A stretch of DNA of 48,479 nt from positions 1 through 48,479 of the forward strand of contig JAAYDR010000016.1 of NCBI GenBank assembly GCA_012729115.1, read 5' to 3'. A program made the translations under genes and the position numbers. Origin of the DNA: Clostridiales bacterium. Lineage in GTDB: Bacteria > Bacillota > Clostridia > Christensenellales > Aristaeellaceae. The notes under the pieces are model-generated. The model did no database searches and had not been told where the DNA came from. It was given only the letters and a program-made list of their open reading frames with translations. Position 1 is the stretch's first letter; every line of letters begins with the position of its first letter. Positions 17,648 through 26,725 of this stretch are shown here, one piece after another.

Positions 17648-20600
17648 ATGAGCTTCACCGTGAACCCCGGGCGGCTATGGAAACAGGGCCGGGGGTCTTT
17701 GTTTTTCATTTGTTTGGCAGTTGGCCTTCTGCTGGCATTTGCGCTGGGAAGCACCGCCTGGGCAGAGGAGGGGCAAACCACCCTGACGGTGAGCCTGAAA
17801 GGCCTTTCCACGGATGATGGAAATGCCTGGCGCAGCCTGTCCATCAGCGGGCGTTTTGAAGTCAGCACTCCTGAGGGACAGACCTTAGGGTTGATTCGTG
17901 CCAACCCCACGCAGGAACAAAGGGAGCAAGGGGAAAGCGATATGCTGGTTTTTCCTGCCCCCGCTCCTCAGAAGCTGCGGCTTACACCGGTGATGGAGGA
18001 TTTCCAGGAGGGCTTTGTCTGCCAGGGAACAATGGACGTGAGCCTAACCGCCGGGGAGAGCAACCATTTTACCGCCGTGGCCTATGCGGCCCAGGGTCTT
18101 TTTTCTGTGGAGAATATCCTGCAGGGGAGCGGGAAGCCCGCAGCCCAGGCCGAATATATGGTGCTGGATGCCCAGGGAAACATGCAGCTTAGCTTTGCTA
18201 CCGACGAGCAGGGCCGGTACTTCTCGCAGCGGGCATTGCCCAATGGCGAATATCAGTTGGTCCAACTTCGTTCCAGCCAGGGGACCCTGCCCAATCAGCA
18301 GCCCCAGGCTTTTTCCGTCTCCACTTATTTCGGGGATCCAACGCAGGTTACGCAGGTTCTTGTGGTCAGCCGGCCGGTGCCCGATGTCCAGGGCCAGGTG
18401 GAACTCCAGGTGGTGAAATCACAGCCCTTTTCCCAGGAGCAGGACTCCGACACGGACACCTATTTTTCCACCATCATCCTGAGCCCGGTAATGAAGCGGT
18501 CTTCAGATCTCCCCCTGTATAACCTTGCGGTCATGTTGATCCCCACCGCCCTGCGGGACGAGCAGGGGCAGAGGATGGAGGTTCAGGGTGCGCTGATGGT
18601 GGAAAGCATTTCAGTCAGCGGGCTGACCCAGGGATACGGGGCATGGGTCCAGGGCTTGGATGCGGCAGGGCAGCCTATTGGCAAGGGCCAGGTGGCAACC
18701 CCCGGCAATCTGGCAGTCATGGACAATGGTTCGGTCGGCGCGCTGGTGACCTATATGAACCTGGCTACAGGCGAGGCAATGGTCCCCAGCGACTTTGAGC
18801 CGGGTCAGGTTCGCGCTGCGGCGCTCTATCATCCCTTTGTGGCCGCTGCCGGGGGATGGAATGCGTCCGAGGCGATGCTGTCTTCAAGCCTGCGCTATGA
18901 ATACCGCTATAGCTCGCCTGATGGGAGCAGTTTGATCAGTGCCGCAGGAAGGGGCGAAGATCAGGAGATGGTCCTGCCGATCCTGGACGGTCGGGCAGTG
19001 CTGTCCTTGCGCGCATCCCACCGGCAGGATGCCCAGGGGGCGCATGAGTTGGTGTTGGCCTTGGACCAGGCTGCCGGCGACCTTCCCGAGGGGATCATGC
19101 TGGCCGCCTGCCTGACGGCCGGAGCAAGAGCGGACGAGCAGCGGATGAACGAGAACTTGATGTTGTTGCGAACCCGGGAGCAGGATATAGTGGCCTTTTC
19201 CCTGGAACAGCTGGGGGCAGGGGTTATATCTGTTCCTCTGAAGGCAGGGCAGCTTGATTCTGTGGAGATCCGCGCCTATGATCCCTCCAACCTGGCGAAA
19301 ACCGCTGTGAATCCCGGCGGTGCGAGGATTGTGGCGGAGACCCATACCAGTGACGCCCTGCTGGACGCGCTGTTTTCCAAGAGACAGGGCCTGTATGCAG
19401 TGCTGCCCTGCGAATTTTCCGAAAGTATTTCTCTGACCGAGGCCATGCCCTTTACCAAGATCCTGGTGGAAGGGACCCTGTATGAAGACCTGGACCGGAC
19501 CGGAACCCAATCCCGGGAGGATGCGATCCTGGCCGGTCATGGGGTGCTTCTCAAAGGCGAACAGACCCGGGTGTATTATGGAGCCATCACAGGGGAGGAC
19601 GGAAGGTTTGCCATTTATGCCCAGGAGGACAGTCCGGACCGGTCGGGAACCCTGATGGCCATACTGCCTCAAGGAGCCATTTCTCCTGAAGCAGACTCTT
19701 TGGGGGTTCTGAAACACTTGGCAGCCTCACTGCCCCTGGAGGGATACGCCATCGGCTATGAAAGGCGAGGGTTGATCCAGGGGAAGGTTCTGTTGGATCA
19801 TCGCACCCCCTTGGCCGGTGTGCTGCTGACGCTTCAAGGGGACGGTCAGATCTTGGGCACCGCGATCACGGATGCTGCCGGAGAATACGCTTTCTCCGGA
19901 CTGCCTGCCGGGGAGTATCAGGTGACCCTGGAGCTGCCTCAGGAGCTCCATGTGGCCTGGGTCTCGCAGGAGGGCCTGATGGTCGAAAGGACCAAGGCCG
20001 CCTATGGGGTGGCTCTGGTCTATGGACAACAGGTGGTCATCAATGCGGGCGCTGTTTCCCTGGGCCGCGTAACAGGTCTGATCACCCAGCAGAACCAGGG
20101 CCTTGCGGGCTTTGCCGTGCAATTGGTCTCCCCCGGGGGAGAGATTCTGACCCAGGATACTGACAGCCATGGAGCCTTTGTCTTTGAATCGATTCCCCAA
20201 GGGACTTATACGCTTCGTTTGGAACTGCCCGCCGGTGTGGCTGTGGTGGAGGTGAATGGCGAGGGAATCAAGGTTCTATCCCTTTACGAGGAAGCGCTGG
20301 CTCTGGGCAGCGGGGAGGAATCTGCCTGGTCGATCGAACTGGGCCGTACCGCAACCCTGAAGGGACAAGTACCCCTGGTGAGCCAGGGGCAGAGTGTGAT
20401 TGCAGCCTCCCTGACAGACCAGGTGAGCGGGGTGACCGATGCGCAAGGGCGCTTTGTATTGGAGGGCCTGGTGGCGGGAGATTACACCCTGTACGCGCCC
20501 CTTGCCCAAGGCAAGACTTTGGCTGACAATCAGGTCTGGAAGGTCTCCCAACAGGGAGACATGGCCTGGATGCCCTTGACGGTTGTTGCCGGAGAAGATC

Positions 20601-23600
20601 GGGAACTGCCGGGCATAACGCTGATGGACCTGACCAGTATTGAAGGTGTAGCCTATGTGGATGCCAATGGCGACCATCTCTATACCTTGGGCGAGCAGCT
20701 TTTAAGCGGCGTAGGTGTGGTTCTTCAGAAGAAGGAAGGCGAAGGCTGGAGCGAAGTTGCCTCTTGCCAGACGGATGAATCCGGAGCCTATGCTTTCCGG
20801 AATTTGCAGGAGGGGCTTTACCGGGTAGCCTCCATGGCCAGGACGGAGACTCTTTGCATTGTTGCGGTGGGGAATGCCGCAAATCCCCTGGGCAGCGGCG
20901 GTGTGATGGTGAGCCAGGAGCTGGCCTTGACCCAAGGCGAGTCCTTGAAACATGAGTCCGATATTGCCTTGGGAGAGCCTGCCAGCCTGCATTTTGCCGC
21001 CTTTGCGGACAGCAACGAAAACGGAACCCGCGGCGAATATGAACGACCCATCGCGGGGGTGATGGTGGAGGTGGTCGATGCCCAGGGCAAGGCGCTGGCT
21101 TCGGGCACCACCGACGGAGCAGGGGAGGCATTCATCACCGGAGTCATTCCAGGGGAAGCGGCCCTGCGAATCACATTGCCTCATGGTTACCGTTTTACGG
21201 TAAAAGGCACGGGGCAGGGGCTGGGGGTCAGCTGCGCAGCCTCGGAAGATGCCATCGCCCAATCCGATTTCATCAGCTTCGTCGCCGGACAGGTTACACA
21301 GGCGGCCGTTGCCGCCGTGCCCGTAGGTTCTTTTTCGGGCAGGGTGTGGCTGGATGAAAACAACAATGGCATCATGGACCCCCAGGAGCCTGGCGTTGGC
21401 GGGGTGCCCCTGTCACTGGAGGGAAGCAAAAGCGGAAAGACCTTTACTGTGGTTTCCGGAGAAAACGGCGAGTATCTGTTTCAGCAGCTGCCCAACGATC
21501 GATATACCCTCATTGTTCAGCTCCCCGAGGGGCTGCTCTTTGCCAGATACAGTGAGACCGGAGGCGATTTGCGCTCGGTGATCACCGTGGCAGGAAACAA
21601 GGGCAGCCGGGAATTTCCCGTCGCCGGGGCTGCGGACGTGGTGAACAAGAATGTGGGCGTCATCCCCAAGGGCACCATTAAGGGAGCAGCCTTTCTGGAT
21701 CTCAATTACAACGGCCTGCGGGACGAGGGAGAACCGGGATATCCCGGGGTGATACTGGAGGTATACCGGACTGTCAAGACGGAGCCGTTGGGCCGCCTGA
21801 TTACGGGTGAGGACGGCAGCTTTGCCTTTGAGAGCCTCCGGGCCGGGGAGTACCGCCTGCGGGCGATCCTGCCGGACGACGGATCAGTCTTTACGATTGT
21901 TTCCAGTGAAAACAGCACCCAGGCCAATCGCTTTGCCCAGCAAAAGGGGCGCAGGGAGGCAAGCGTTGCACCCATCACCATCGGTACGGGAGGCACCGCG
22001 GTCACCGTGGTGGGCGTTGCCCAGGGGGCAACCATCAAGGGCACGGTGTTTGCAGATGACAATTACAATGGCATCCTCCAGGACAAGGAAAAGAAACATT
22101 CCGGTGTGAGGGTGGAACTGCGGGACGAGGGAGGCGCCCTGGTGTCCGCTGCCCTGACCAATGCCAACGGTAACTATACCCTGGAAGGCATCATGCCCGG
22201 CAGATACATCCTGGCCTTCCAGCGCAAGGACAAGCATGCCTTCTCCCGCTTTCGCCCCGGGGAGAAGGGCGGAAACTGGGTGCGAAGCCTTCAGGGTGAG
22301 TTCGGCCTGACGGAACCCTTGGATATTGCCATGGGCCAAAGCATCACAGGGATCAACGCCGGCATGCTGCCTTCCTCTACACTGACCGGGATATTCTTTG
22401 ATGACCTCAATGACAACGGCCTCAGGGATGAGGGGGAAATGGGCATGGAGGACGTCCGTGTCCGGCTGTATTCCCAGGATGCCGAGATTGATCTGACTGT
22501 GCCTGTACAGGCAGACGGAAGCTACTTCTTTGACGGCGTCATGCCCGGTAAGTACACCCTCACCTATCTGCTGCCGGAGTATGTGGAACCTGCCAGGAAC
22601 GTCCAGGAGGGCAACACCCTGAAGGGCAGCGGCCGGGAAGTCACCAGCGAGGAGTTTTCCATCAAAAGCGGCACCCAGATCACCAGGCCCCTGGCAGGGG
22701 GTGTGCGTCTGGGTACCTTTACCGGGTATCTGTTCCACGATGTGAATGCCAATGGGGTGCAAGACGAGGGGGAGGAACGGGCTACGGGCCTTACCATCAC
22801 CTTGACACCGGATAGGGCAGATCTGGAAGTAGCCAGGGTGGAAGCGGATCAGGAGGGTAATTTCGCTGTCTCTCAGCTTCGCCCCGCAAACTATCAGCTT
22901 GGGTTGAAACTGGAAGATCCCTATATTTTCAGCTCCGATATCAAGGCCACAAACATCCGGCTGGATACCGCCTCTGAGCAGAAGATGAACTGTCCCTGGG
23001 CTGCGCTGATCAGCCGGGAGCAGAACGCCATCGGCAGGGTCGCACCCGCGACCCTCAGGGGTCATGTCTGGCTGGATGAAGACCTCAGCGGGAAACAGTC
23101 TCACGAGGAAGCACTATTACCTGGACTCACCTTTGAGTTGGTGGACGAAAATCTTGGCCGGACCATCAAACAGGCGGTCTCCAAAGAAGATGGTTATGTA
23201 ACCTTTGCCAGTGTCAGGCCGGGACGCTATACGGTACGTTTTGCCATTCCGGCCCAGTCCGAGCCTGCGGGCGAGGGGGATGCTTCCATGAAAGCCCAGG
23301 GCGGAATGATGGTGCAAAGCGGCATTCAAGTAGAGGAAGGGCAAACCTTTGAGAATATTCATGCCGGACTTGCATGCCGCAGCAGCATCGGTGGGGTGGT
23401 TGCGCTGGAGGAAGGCGGGCAGCGGAGCGGTATTTCCGGCATCCAGGTCACCCTCTATCAGGAGGGAAGCGACAAGCCGGTTGGCACTGCCACAACCGGA
23501 GAAGACGGCAGCTACCGCTTCGACGGTCTATGGCCAGGCAGCTATTCCCTGACCTGCGGTTGGCCACAGGGCATGATCTTTATTGAGCCTTCCGACCCCA

Positions 23601-24151
23601 ATTATGTGGAAGGAACTTCAGTAATCGTGGAAATGGACCATGGTCAGGGCATCAGCGCGGCCTTTGCGCTGAAAATGGCTCGCAGCCTGCTAGCCCAAAA
23701 CGTGCTTTTGATCCGGCCCGCCAAGTTGGGCGATCTGGCCTGGCTTGACTTGAACAAAAACGGCCTGCTGGATGCTGGTGAACCCGGTATTCCAGGCATC
23801 ACCGTACAGCTTCTCTCCCAGGGCAAGGTGGCTACGGAAACCACCACCAATGCGTACGGCTACTATCTCTTTGAAAACATCTATCCCGGCGAGTATGTGC
23901 TGCAAGCCAAAGCCTATCCCCAGCTTTCCATCACCATCCCCGTACCCCAGCTTCGCATCATCAGCAGCTGCCTTACCGGTGGGGACGGAGAAGAGGCCCG
24001 CAGCGACCCCTTTGCACTGGTCAGCGGCTCCGTGAACCTGGACTTTGACCTGGGTTATGTTCTTGAGGAGGGACAGACGCTGCCTGCGGTGTTTGCGACG
24101 CCGCCTCCCAAGGACTGGACCGGCAGCTATGTGTCCGGCGGCGGGAAATAG
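17648..24151 (+). CDS. Giant secreted SdrD-B/Cna-B repeat protein
   Basis: This 2167-residue protein starts with a signal peptide (cleavage likely after AWA at 39). About 570 residues of a unique N-terminal region follow, then about 14 immunoglobulin-like SdrD-B/Cna-B-type domains of 95-120 residues. Each has a strand such as GTIKGAAFLD and a C-terminal G(D/E)YxL-type strand. Central domains carry the calcium-loop pattern DxNxNGxxDxxE. There is no LPxTG motif, C-terminal helix or SLH domain; the protein ends GSYVSGGGK. The family usually forms adhesive or structural stalks on the cell surface. The ATG at 17648 follows GGAGGAAG; the frame opens 15 codons earlier. It is convergent with spoIIE, 11 bases away. 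How it stays on the cell, if it does, is unknown. Confidence 0.88.
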   Translation: MSFTVNPGRLWKQGRGSLFFICLAVGLLLAFALGSTAWAEEGQTTLTVSLKGLSTDDGNAWRSLSISGRFEVSTPEGQTLGLIRANPTQEQREQGESDMLVFPAPAPQKLRLTPVMEDFQEGFVCQGTMDVSLTAGESNHFTAVAYAAQGLFSVENILQGSGKPAAQAEYMVLDAQGNMQLSFATDEQGRYFSQRALPNGEYQLVQLRSSQGTLPNQQPQAFSVSTYFGDPTQVTQVLVVSRPVPDVQGQVELQVVKSQPFSQEQDSDTDTYFSTIILSPVMKRSSDLPLYNLAVMLIPTALRDEQGQRMEVQGALMVESISVSGLTQGYGAWVQGLDAAGQPIGKGQVATPGNLAVMDNGSVGALVTYMNLATGEAMVPSDFEPGQVRAAALYHPFVAAAGGWNASEAMLSSSLRYEYRYSSPDGSSLISAAGRGEDQEMVLPILDGRAVLSLRASHRQDAQGAHELVLALDQAAGDLPEGIMLAACLTAGARADEQRMNENLMLLRTREQDIVAFSLEQLGAGVISVPLKAGQLDSVEIRAYDPSNLAKTAVNPGGARIVAETHTSDALLDALFSKRQGLYAVLPCEFSESISLTEAMPFTKILVEGTLYEDLDRTGTQSREDAILAGHGVLLKGEQTRVYYGAITGEDGRFAIYAQEDSPDRSGTLMAILPQGAISPEADSLGVLKHLAASLPLEGYAIGYERRGLIQGKVLLDHRTPLAGVLLTLQGDGQILGTAITDAAGEYAFSGLPAGEYQVTLELPQELHVAWVSQEGLMVERTKAAYGVALVYGQQVVINAGAVSLGRVTGLITQQNQGLAGFAVQLVSPGGEILTQDTDSHGAFVFESIPQGTYTLRLELPAGVAVVEVNGEGIKVLSLYEEALALGSGEESAWSIELGRTATLKGQVPLVSQGQSVIAASLTDQVSGVTDAQGRFVLEGLVAGDYTLYAPLAQGKTLADNQVWKVSQQGDMAWMPLTVVAGEDRELPGITLMDLTSIEGVAYVDANGDHLYTLGEQLLSGVGVVLQKKEGEGWSEVASCQTDESGAYAFRNLQEGLYRVASMARTETLCIVAVGNAANPLGSGGVMVSQELALTQGESLKHESDIALGEPASLHFAAFADSNENGTRGEYERPIAGVMVEVVDAQGKALASGTTDGAGEAFITGVIPGEAALRITLPHGYRFTVKGTGQGLGVSCAASEDAIAQSDFISFVAGQVTQAAVAAVPVGSFSGRVWLDENNNGIMDPQEPGVGGVPLSLEGSKSGKTFTVVSGENGEYLFQQLPNDRYTLIVQLPEGLLFARYSETGGDLRSVITVAGNKGSREFPVAGAADVVNKNVGVIPKGTIKGAAFLDLNYNGLRDEGEPGYPGVILEVYRTVKTEPLGRLITGEDGSFAFESLRAGEYRLRAILPDDGSVFTIVSSENSTQANRFAQQKGRREASVAPITIGTGGTAVTVVGVAQGATIKGTVFADDNYNGILQDKEKKHSGVRVELRDEGGALVSAALTNANGNYTLEGIMPGRYILAFQRKDKHAFSRFRPGEKGGNWVRSLQGEFGLTEPLDIAMGQSITGINAGMLPSSTLTGIFFDDLNDNGLRDEGEMGMEDVRVRLYSQDAEIDLTVPVQADGSYFFDGVMPGKYTLTYLLPEYVEPARNVQEGNTLKGSGREVTSEEFSIKSGTQITRPLAGGVRLGTFTGYLFHDVNANGVQDEGEERATGLTITLTPDRADLEVARVEADQEGNFAVSQLRPANYQLGLKLEDPYIFSSDIKATNIRLDTASEQKMNCPWAALISREQNAIGRVAPATLRGHVWLDEDLSGKQSHEEALLPGLTFELVDENLGRTIKQAVSKEDGYVTFASVRPGRYTVRFAIPAQSEPAGEGDASMKAQGGMMVQSGIQVEEGQTFENIHAGLACRSSIGGVVALEEGGQRSGISGIQVTLYQEGSDKPVGTATTGEDGSYRFDGLWPGSYSLTCGWPQGMIFIEPSDPNYVEGTSVIVEMDHGQGISAAFALKMARSLLAQNVLLIRPAKLGDLAWLDLNKNGLLDAGEPGIPGITVQLLSQGKVATETTTNAYGYYLFENIYPGEYVLQAKAYPQLSITIPVPQLRIISSCLTGGDGEEARSDPFALVSGSVNLDFDLGYVLEEGQTLPAVFATPPPKDWTGSYVSGGGK
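19472..23990 (+). repeat. Tandem array of about 14 SdrD-B-like domain repeats
   Basis: Domains begin near residues 608, 710, 805, 901, 996, 1112, 1227, 1342, 1461, 1577, 1689, 1801, 1912 and 2025 of the host protein, a period of about 285-360 bases. Calcium loops are complete in the domains at 1227, 1342, 1577, 1689 and 2025, partial at 1461 and 1112, and degraded in others. Copies are diverged at DNA level, so this is an old duplication and not a recent tandem repeat. Confidence 0.75.
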
Positions 24152-24162
24152 TATTACTTCCC

Positions 24163-26538
24163 CTACACCTTCGGCCAATCCCCTTGGGCCGCCTCAGACC
24201 GGTTCCGATCCACCATGAGCATGGTGAGCACGGTCATGTCGTCCTTGGGGATACCGCCGCTGGCCAGCAGCGCACTGCGCAGGAGGGCATCGGCCATGCG
24301 CTGAGGCTGAATGTAGAGGCTTTCGGAGATGGTCAGTTCCATCTGCTGCTTGTCACCCAGTACATCTGCCACCCCATCGCTCATGGCGATGAGGATGTCT
24401 CCGCTGTGCATGCGGAAGCTCTGGCTGGTGGGTTCCACCTCCTCCAGCACGCCCAGAGGCAGGCTGGATCCCTCCACCTGCTTGATGTAGTTGCCTCGTA
24501 CCAGCCAGGATGCACTTGCCCCCAATTTTTCACTTTCAATTTCGCCTGTCCATAGGCTCAGGTCCATCAGATCCACCGTGGCGAAACCCTCGGCATCTGC
24601 GCCGGAGAGAATCATTCCATTGACGGCGGTGATGGCCTGGCGGCGGGTGTAACCTGCCTCCAGACAGAGCAGCAGCAGTTCCAGGGTCTTGCTGCTCATC
24701 CAATGGGCATTGGGCCCGTGGCCCATGCCGTCACTGAGGAGCAGTACAAAGCGCCCCCCGGGGAATTGCTTGGCAGCGATGGCATCACCGCAGATACGCC
24801 CCTCCTCCCACGGGCTTTGCTGGCCCGCGCAGAGGCTGGCAACCCCTACCTCCACGCTGTAGAGGGGAAGCTCCTCCAGCTCCGTGCGGTTTTTTACGGT
24901 ACGCACAATTCCCAGAGACAGCCCCTCAGATTGTTGCAGATGACGCAGCAGCTTGTGGGGCTGTTTTCCAAGAGGCGCCAGGGCATCGGTTTCAATGGCG
25001 GCTTGCAAATGCCCATCCACCCGCCGGGCATAGCACAGCGAACCGGGATAGCTTAAATCCCGCATGGCTTTGTTGATTTGATAGGCTGCCTGCATATCCC
25101 CCAGGGTTTCGCCTCCCGTAAGAGCGCGGATCTCTGCGATGGCGTCGGCCATCGCGGTAAGATGAGTGACGGTCATGGCCCGTTCAAAGCGGGCTTTGGC
25201 TTGGGAGGCCAGGGCGGCATGGCGGGCCTGAAGAAGCTGGCCCATGGCGCCGGGCACAGCTTCCGGGCGGATGCAGGGGCAATCCCCCAGGTTGGGATAG
25301 TCCGCCATGGGAGACTCTCCCATGACGACCTGGCTGACCATGTTGTCGAGCAGCTCACGGGTCTGGGGGTGGTTCCGGCCAAAGCACATCTCTCTTTCCG
25401 GGCATCCGGCGCATAGATAGGGCGCCAGATCCTGGCCGGTGAGGGGCGGCGTTTCCTGGCCGGCAACCAAAGGCAGCGCATCGGACATAGCACGCATCGC
25501 GCTTTCCCAGCGGAGCAGACGTTGCTGCACAAACAGCCCCTCCATTCCCCGGCCTGTGGGCACTGCGGCAAGGCCAGAGGTCCGAAGCCTTTCGATAGGC
25601 CTCTCGCTGACCAGAAGGAACAGGAGGCAGCCCACCAGAGCAGTCAGATGGGGCAAGGCAGGGTCGGCAAAAGAGGTGAGGGAAAAGGCCACCATATGCC
25701 CGCCCAGGGCCGACAGGGCACTGAGCCAACGCTTTTTGCCACTGGGGACCAGCCCGGCTGCCAGACCCGCCAGGGCCATGTGCAGAGCCAGGCGGCTGTC
25801 ATGGCCGCACAGGGCCAGGCCCGCGCCGCATAGCAGTCCACCAGCCGCTCCGCTGGCTCCCCCCAGAGCATAGGCACACACCAGGGTGGACAGCAGGGCT
25901 GCCGCCTGACCCAAGTTGACGGTCCAAACCCGCAGGTATCCCAGCCCCGAGATGATGGCCAAGGCCAGGAGGATTGCAAATGCCTTTTCCTGAAAGGAGA
26001 GAATGGGCCGCGAATCCCGCAGGAGGACGGCGCCCCGTTGAAAGGCAAGGGTGAGCCCCATACATAGGGGAACGGCAGCGCAGGCCAGCAGGGAGGAGAG
26101 GACATTTCCCGTAACCATGACCGACACCGCCCGGGGCAGCATGGACAGGCCTGCCATGGCCACAAGGCTGGGAAGGGTTTTGGGGCGATAAAACAACAGT
26201 ACTGCCCACAGGCCCATGCAGCCCGCATACTGCCAAATGTCCAGGGTTGTACCGCCGATCAAACGAAAGAGAAAGGAAGCTGCCAGGCCTGCCAACGGGT
26301 ACAGGGCCTGTGTACCCCGGGTGGGGACCGCCAGGAGAAGGGCTGCCGCGCAGGGGGAGGGGATCCCCAGCCAGTTTACAAAGGGCAGCAGAAAAGCCCC
26401 AAGGGACAATCGTATCCAGGGGCCCGCTTCTTGGAGAAAGGCCCCTGCCGCTTCCCATAACCTGCGGAGAGTCGATGGCCGGTATTCGATTTTTTTGGGG
26501 ATGGTTTGTGTTACTCCCGGTTCCGTGCTGATATGCAT
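24163..26538 (-). CDS. spoIIE: Stage II sporulation protein E (PP2C phosphatase)
   Basis: This 791-residue membrane phosphatase dephosphorylates the anti-anti-sigma factor SpoIIAA and so releases sigma-F in the forespore; it also interacts with FtsZ at the polar septum. The N-terminal half has about ten hydrophobic segments (about 45-310). A linker with the cysteine set C376, C379 and C385 follows, then the PP2C domain (about 555-778) with metal motifs SDGMGHG (D603), MSDGVAD (D721) and DDMTVL (D766, D767). Length and order match SpoIIE. The start codon has only a G-rich stretch close upstream. It is divergent from apbE and convergent with the giant surface-type protein. Confidence 0.95.
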   Translation of the reverse strand: MHISTEPGVTQTIPKKIEYRPSTLRRLWEAAGAFLQEAGPWIRLSLGAFLLPFVNWLGIPSPCAAALLLAVPTRGTQALYPLAGLAASFLFRLIGGTTLDIWQYAGCMGLWAVLLFYRPKTLPSLVAMAGLSMLPRAVSVMVTGNVLSSLLACAAVPLCMGLTLAFQRGAVLLRDSRPILSFQEKAFAILLALAIISGLGYLRVWTVNLGQAAALLSTLVCAYALGGASGAAGGLLCGAGLALCGHDSRLALHMALAGLAAGLVPSGKKRWLSALSALGGHMVAFSLTSFADPALPHLTALVGCLLFLLVSERPIERLRTSGLAAVPTGRGMEGLFVQQRLLRWESAMRAMSDALPLVAGQETPPLTGQDLAPYLCAGCPEREMCFGRNHPQTRELLDNMVSQVVMGESPMADYPNLGDCPCIRPEAVPGAMGQLLQARHAALASQAKARFERAMTVTHLTAMADAIAEIRALTGGETLGDMQAAYQINKAMRDLSYPGSLCYARRVDGHLQAAIETDALAPLGKQPHKLLRHLQQSEGLSLGIVRTVKNRTELEELPLYSVEVGVASLCAGQQSPWEEGRICGDAIAAKQFPGGRFVLLLSDGMGHGPNAHWMSSKTLELLLLCLEAGYTRRQAITAVNGMILSGADAEGFATVDLMDLSLWTGEIESEKLGASASWLVRGNYIKQVEGSSLPLGVLEEVEPTSQSFRMHSGDILIAMSDGVADVLGDKQQMELTISESLYIQPQRMADALLRSALLASGGIPKDDMTVLTMLMVDRNRSEAAQGDWPKV

Positions 26539-26569
26539 AGGCCGCCCCCCATATCATAGCATCCAAACC

Positions 26570-26603
26570 AGTATACCATCAGGGTTTTGGAAACGATGTC
26601 GGA
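26570..26603 (-). promoter_or_regulatory. Possible Spo0A-dependent promoter of spoIIE
   Basis: On the minus strand an extended -10 TGGTATACT ends at 26570. The only -35-like hexamer, CCGACA (26602-26597), lies 21 bases upstream, an abnormal spacing. It overlaps TGTCGGA on the plus strand (26597-26603), one mismatch from the Spo0A box TGTCGAA. Confidence 0.45.
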
Positions 26604-26670
26604 TGAAAGCGCGAAGGATGGGGAAAACTCTGCCATTGATGGGAGAAAGGTCCCTTGGACTGTCAGCGGC

Positions 26671-26699
26671 TTGCACCCAGGCCCGTAAACCGCTATAAT
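26671..26699 (+). promoter_or_regulatory. Sigma-A promoter of apbE
   Basis: TTGCAC (26671-26676) and a perfect TATAAT (26694-26699) are 17 bases apart. The predicted start is about 20 bases before the GTG start codon. Confidence 0.8.
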
Positions 26700-26725
26700 A
26701 GGACCGTTGGGAAGGGGCGGATGTT

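Noticed and set aside
20268-21131. Arginine- and proline-rich 287-codon minus-strand frame inside the giant repeat gene
   Set aside because: Composition typical of a wrong-frame reading; the plus-strand SdrD-B repeats explain the region.
19472-23990. Tandem structure considered as a CRISPR or satellite repeat
   Set aside because: The period is about 285-360 bases, copies differ strongly at DNA level, and the similarity is at protein level (SdrD-B domains).
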